A stretch of 5,711 nt of DNA, from positions 1 to 5,711 of the forward strand of contig JAUWCW010000148.1 of assembly GCA_030609125.1 (NCBI GenBank), read 5' to 3'. Within the stretch, counting starts at the first letter, position 1. Every line of letters begins with the position of its first letter. The position numbers and the translations under genes were made by a program. The stretch comes from Candidatus Rokuibacteriota bacterium (lineage in GTDB: Bacteria > JAUVQV01). The notes under the pieces were generated by a model. That model saw only the letters and a program-made list of their open reading frames with translations, was not told where the DNA came from and searched no databases. Positions 4,427 through 5,711 of the stretch are shown here, in pieces.

Positions 4427-4930
4427 TCAGCCTCCCTGGATATACTTCTCGTGCTCGCCGATGAGATGCTGCTGGCTGGTGATGAACGACTTCGCCAGGT
4501 CGCCAATGGACACGATGCCCACCAGCCGTTCTCTGTCGCAGACGGGGAAGTGGCGCACACGCCCGGCGGTCATGAGGGACATGCACTCCGCCACGCTGTC
4601 CCCGGAGGAGACGATCTGCACCGGCGAGCTCATGACCTCCTCGACGCGCGTGTCCCTGGACGACTTTTCAAAGAGGACGATCTTGCGGGCGTAGTCGCGC
4701 TCGGAAAACACTCCCACCACCTTCCCACCGTCGACGACGACCAGCGCTCCCACGTTCTTTTGCTGCATGAGCTCAAGGGCATAGAACACCTTCGCCTCTG
4801 GCGGAATAGTCCAGACCTCGGCCCGCTTTCCGGCCAGTACGTCCCGGACAATGGTCCCCCCGAGACACCTGCTCTTGATGTAGGACCCGATGTCGTCCAT
4901 CCCCCGTTTCCGCGGACCCTGTTTCTCCAT
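4427..4930 (-). CDS. CBS-domain pair protein
   Basis: This 167-residue protein consists of a short N-terminus and two CBS domains (about 27-86 and 96-152) that should fold as a Bateman module. GVFSERD (73-79) and GIVSIGD (138-144) each match the G-h-x-S/T-x-x-D motif that contacts adenosine nucleotides in this family, so AMP, ATP or a related ligand is probable but unproven. No enzyme, channel or DNA-binding domain is attached. The ending HLIGEHEKYIQGG is typical of the stand-alone family. I chose the ATG at 4928-4930 because GAGGTGA lies 5 nt upstream. An ATG at 4970-4972 overlaps the two-CW stop as ATGA and would add 14 residues (MKGRCARREERGDV) that do not look like part of the fold. It is second in an operon, 38 bp after the two-CW gene. 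Its role is probably regulatory, sensing energy or nucleotide state in the cytoplasm. Confidence 0.9.
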   Translation of the reverse strand: MEKQGPRKRGMDDIGSYIKSRCLGGTIVRDVLAGKRAEVWTIPPEAKVFYALELMQQKNVGALVVVDGGKVVGVFSERDYARKIVLFEKSSRDTRVEEVMSSPVQIVSSGDSVAECMSLMTAGRVRHFPVCDRERLVGIVSIGDLAKSFITSQQHLIGEHEKYIQGG

Positions 4931-4968
4931 GACGTCACCTCGCTCTTCACGTCGGGCGCAGCGCCCTT

Positions 4969-5271
4969 TCATTCTTCGATCACCCTTGCGACCAGCGCGC
5001 TGCAGAGAAGGAACCTGGGAAACTCCTCCACCTGGACGCTCTTGTAGAATTCACACCTCTCGCACGCCCGGAACTTGCTCGCGAATGTGCCCTGTACCTC
5101 GTCGGCGCACAGAGTCCCGGCGACGACCCAACAGGCCCGACCGGCGTTTCTCCCGCCGTGGACGCCATCGAGCCGCGTCTCCAGCGCGGCCGGGCAGGTC
5201 CCAAGGCGGGCCGCATCTCTCCCGCCCTCCTCTCTGCCGCACGCCTTCACCTCCCAGCAGTTCCTTTTCAC
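4969..5271 (-). CDS. Two-CW domain cysteine-rich protein
   Basis: This 100-residue protein carries two Cys-Trp motifs, NCWEVKACG (C5, C11) and RACWVVAGTLC (C47, C55), plus C26, C70, C73 (CERC) and C90. That arrangement, with the ETRLDGVHGGRNAGRACWVV core, is what I recognise as the two-CW domain family of small cysteine-rich proteins. In related anaerobes the domain also occurs fused to or near signalling modules. Eight cysteines suggest metal or cluster binding or a redox-sensitive fold, but no function is established. There is no signal peptide, so it should be cytoplasmic. The start is GTG (5269-5271), with GGTGAGG 4 nt upstream and the conserved core starting almost at once, so it cannot begin later. 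It is first in a two-gene operon with the CBS protein, and a strong hairpin lies in its leader (5303-5336). Confidence 0.85.
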   Translation of the reverse strand: MKRNCWEVKACGREEGGRDAARLGTCPAALETRLDGVHGGRNAGRACWVVAGTLCADEVQGTFASKFRACERCEFYKSVQVEEFPRFLLCSALVARVIEE

Positions 5272-5302
5272 TTGTCCTCACCACCTTTCCGGGGCTGGTA
5301 TT

Positions 5303-5336
5303 GTCGCCGCGGGACTCACGTCCCGCCCGGCGCGAC
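5303..5336 (-). promoter_or_regulatory. Strong hairpin in the two-CW leader
   Basis: GCGGGAC (5309-5315) and GTCCCGC (5320-5326) form a perfect 7-bp stem with loop TCAC. It can be extended either by GCC/GGC (5306-5308 with 5329-5331) or by the outer GTCGC/GCGAC (5303-5307 with 5332-5336). It lies 31-65 nt upstream of the GTG start on the transcribed strand with no T-tract after it. It could stabilise the mRNA or regulate translation. Confidence 0.45.
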
Positions 5337-5469
5337 CGAGTATGCGGCAGGGAAAACACCTGTTCCTTCGGCAGAGCGGAAAAGAGGTCGTCGAACCTGA
5401 AGCGGCGTTCCAGGGGGAAGCGTGCGCCCCTCGTGCTTTCTTGATCGCCCATAGGAGTTTGCTTTACGC

Positions 5470-5478
5470 ATATTATCA
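5470..5478 (-). promoter_or_regulatory. Extended -10 candidate for the two-CW/CBS operon
   Basis: The minus strand reads TGATAATAT, a good TGn extended -10 (TAATAT at 5470-5475). A TTGACT just upstream (5484-5489) is too close to pair with it as a -35. CCAAA-GTCAA-TTTGG (5481-5495), an inverted repeat, borders the site and could be an operator. The leader to the GTG at 5271 would be about 190 nt and would contain the hairpin. Confidence 0.35.
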
Positions 5479-5533
5479 GGCCAAAGTCAATTTGGTCTGG
5501 ACCGTCATCTCCTGATTCCCCTCCCGGCTATTT

Positions 5534-5546
5534 CATATTCAATATG
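5534..5546. repeat. 13-bp palindrome CATATTcAATATG
   Basis: CATATT and AATATG are perfectly complementary around one central C. CTCCC (5521-5525) and GGGAG (5553-5557) form outer arms with imperfect pairing in between. It lies about 60 bp upstream of the candidate -10, a position that would suit an activator site. Confidence 0.35.
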
Positions 5547-5653
5547 GTACCTGGGAGAGACCGCTGTCAACCGGTCGCATGGGAGAGGGGAGGATTTACG
5601 ATTTCGAGTTCCTTATCTTCTGTGAAGACGTAACTCAGTGGTCCATCCAAAAT

Positions 5654-5711
5654 TGACACAATTTCTGACACAGTGCCCCTTTCGGGACCATCGGCTGAAA
5701 AGTCAAAGGCC
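5654..5711 (+). repeat. 58-bp dispersed repeat, copy D (runs off the window)
   Basis: The first 22 bases are identical to 4092-4113 and the next 36 match at a lower level with no gaps, up to the window edge. The orientation is the same as copy C, so the two copies are direct repeats about 1.56 kb apart that flank the tRNA-Leu fragment and the two-CW/CBS operon. Confidence 0.65.

Larger units (their letters stand above)
5272..5711. other. Leader and upstream region of the two-CW/CBS operon
   Basis: This stretch holds the leader hairpin (5303-5336), an extended -10 candidate (5470-5478), a CATATT/AATATG palindrome (5534-5546) and repeat copy D (5654-5711). A minus-strand frame from an ATG at 5450-5452 has coding-like codons for its first 35 or so residues (ERRFRFDDLFSALPKEQVFSL), then becomes Arg/Gly-rich and overlaps the two-CW gene. 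It has no ribosome binding site and no family I know. I do not annotate it as a gene, but it could be the 5' remnant of one. Confidence 0.5.

Noticed and set aside
4169-5047. Plus-strand frame beginning MVPEVGIEPTRG
   Set aside because: This N-terminus is the well-known artefact of translating the antisense strand of a tRNA gene; the rest is antisense to the CBS gene.
1-5711. CRISPR array, toxin-antitoxin pair, integrase or retron
   Set aside because: No spaced 25-40 bp repeats and no matching protein motifs on either strand. The only regular repeats have 10-12 bp periods with no spacers.

Overview
All five intact or probable genes, one transposase relic and one tRNA fragment lie on the minus strand. 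Base composition is moderately GC-rich. A FmdB-type zinc ribbon, a two-CW cysteine protein and a CBS-pair protein together fit an anaerobic or environmental Desulfobacterota-like (deltaproteobacterial) chromosome. This is a weak inference, because nothing in the window is diagnostic of a genus.

Layout, left to right. 1-120 is repeat-rich, with a 10-bp tandem repeat and a paired GACAC repeat. 121-360 is the C-terminal relic of an IS91-type transposase. 389-1366 encodes an exported or membrane-anchored coiled-coil protein that I do not recognise. 1730-1894 is a 54-residue FmdB-family zinc ribbon with a strong ribosome binding site, overlapped by long spurious frames. 1895-2249 is non-coding, with a terminator-like hairpin and two kinds of short tandem repeat. 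2250-3908 is a complete, exported, cysteine-type arylsulfatase of the AtsA class. 3909-4426 is non-coding, with a compact group of three stems, a repeat also found at the right edge of the window, and the 3' half of a tRNA-Leu(UAA). 4427-4930 (CBS pair) and 4969-5271 (two-CW protein) form a small operon in which the two-CW gene comes first. 5272-5711 holds its leader, with a strong hairpin, a candidate promoter and a palindrome, and ends in the second copy of the repeat.

Main reading. The tRNA-Leu fragment runs from the anticodon loop to the encoded CCA and has no 5' half. That is the usual product of integration by a tyrosine recombinase at a tRNA gene. Its polarity puts the element on the high-coordinate side (CBS and two-CW genes) and older chromosome on the low-coordinate side (sulfatase, fmdB). 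With the transposase relic and two families of paired GACAC repeats, the window looks like an accessory-region boundary that has been rearranged several times. The sulfatase works alone in the periplasm. The two-CW and CBS proteins are probably co-expressed, perhaps as a cysteine-rich and nucleotide-sensing regulatory pair. I see no CRISPR array, toxin-antitoxin pair, integrase or complete defence system.
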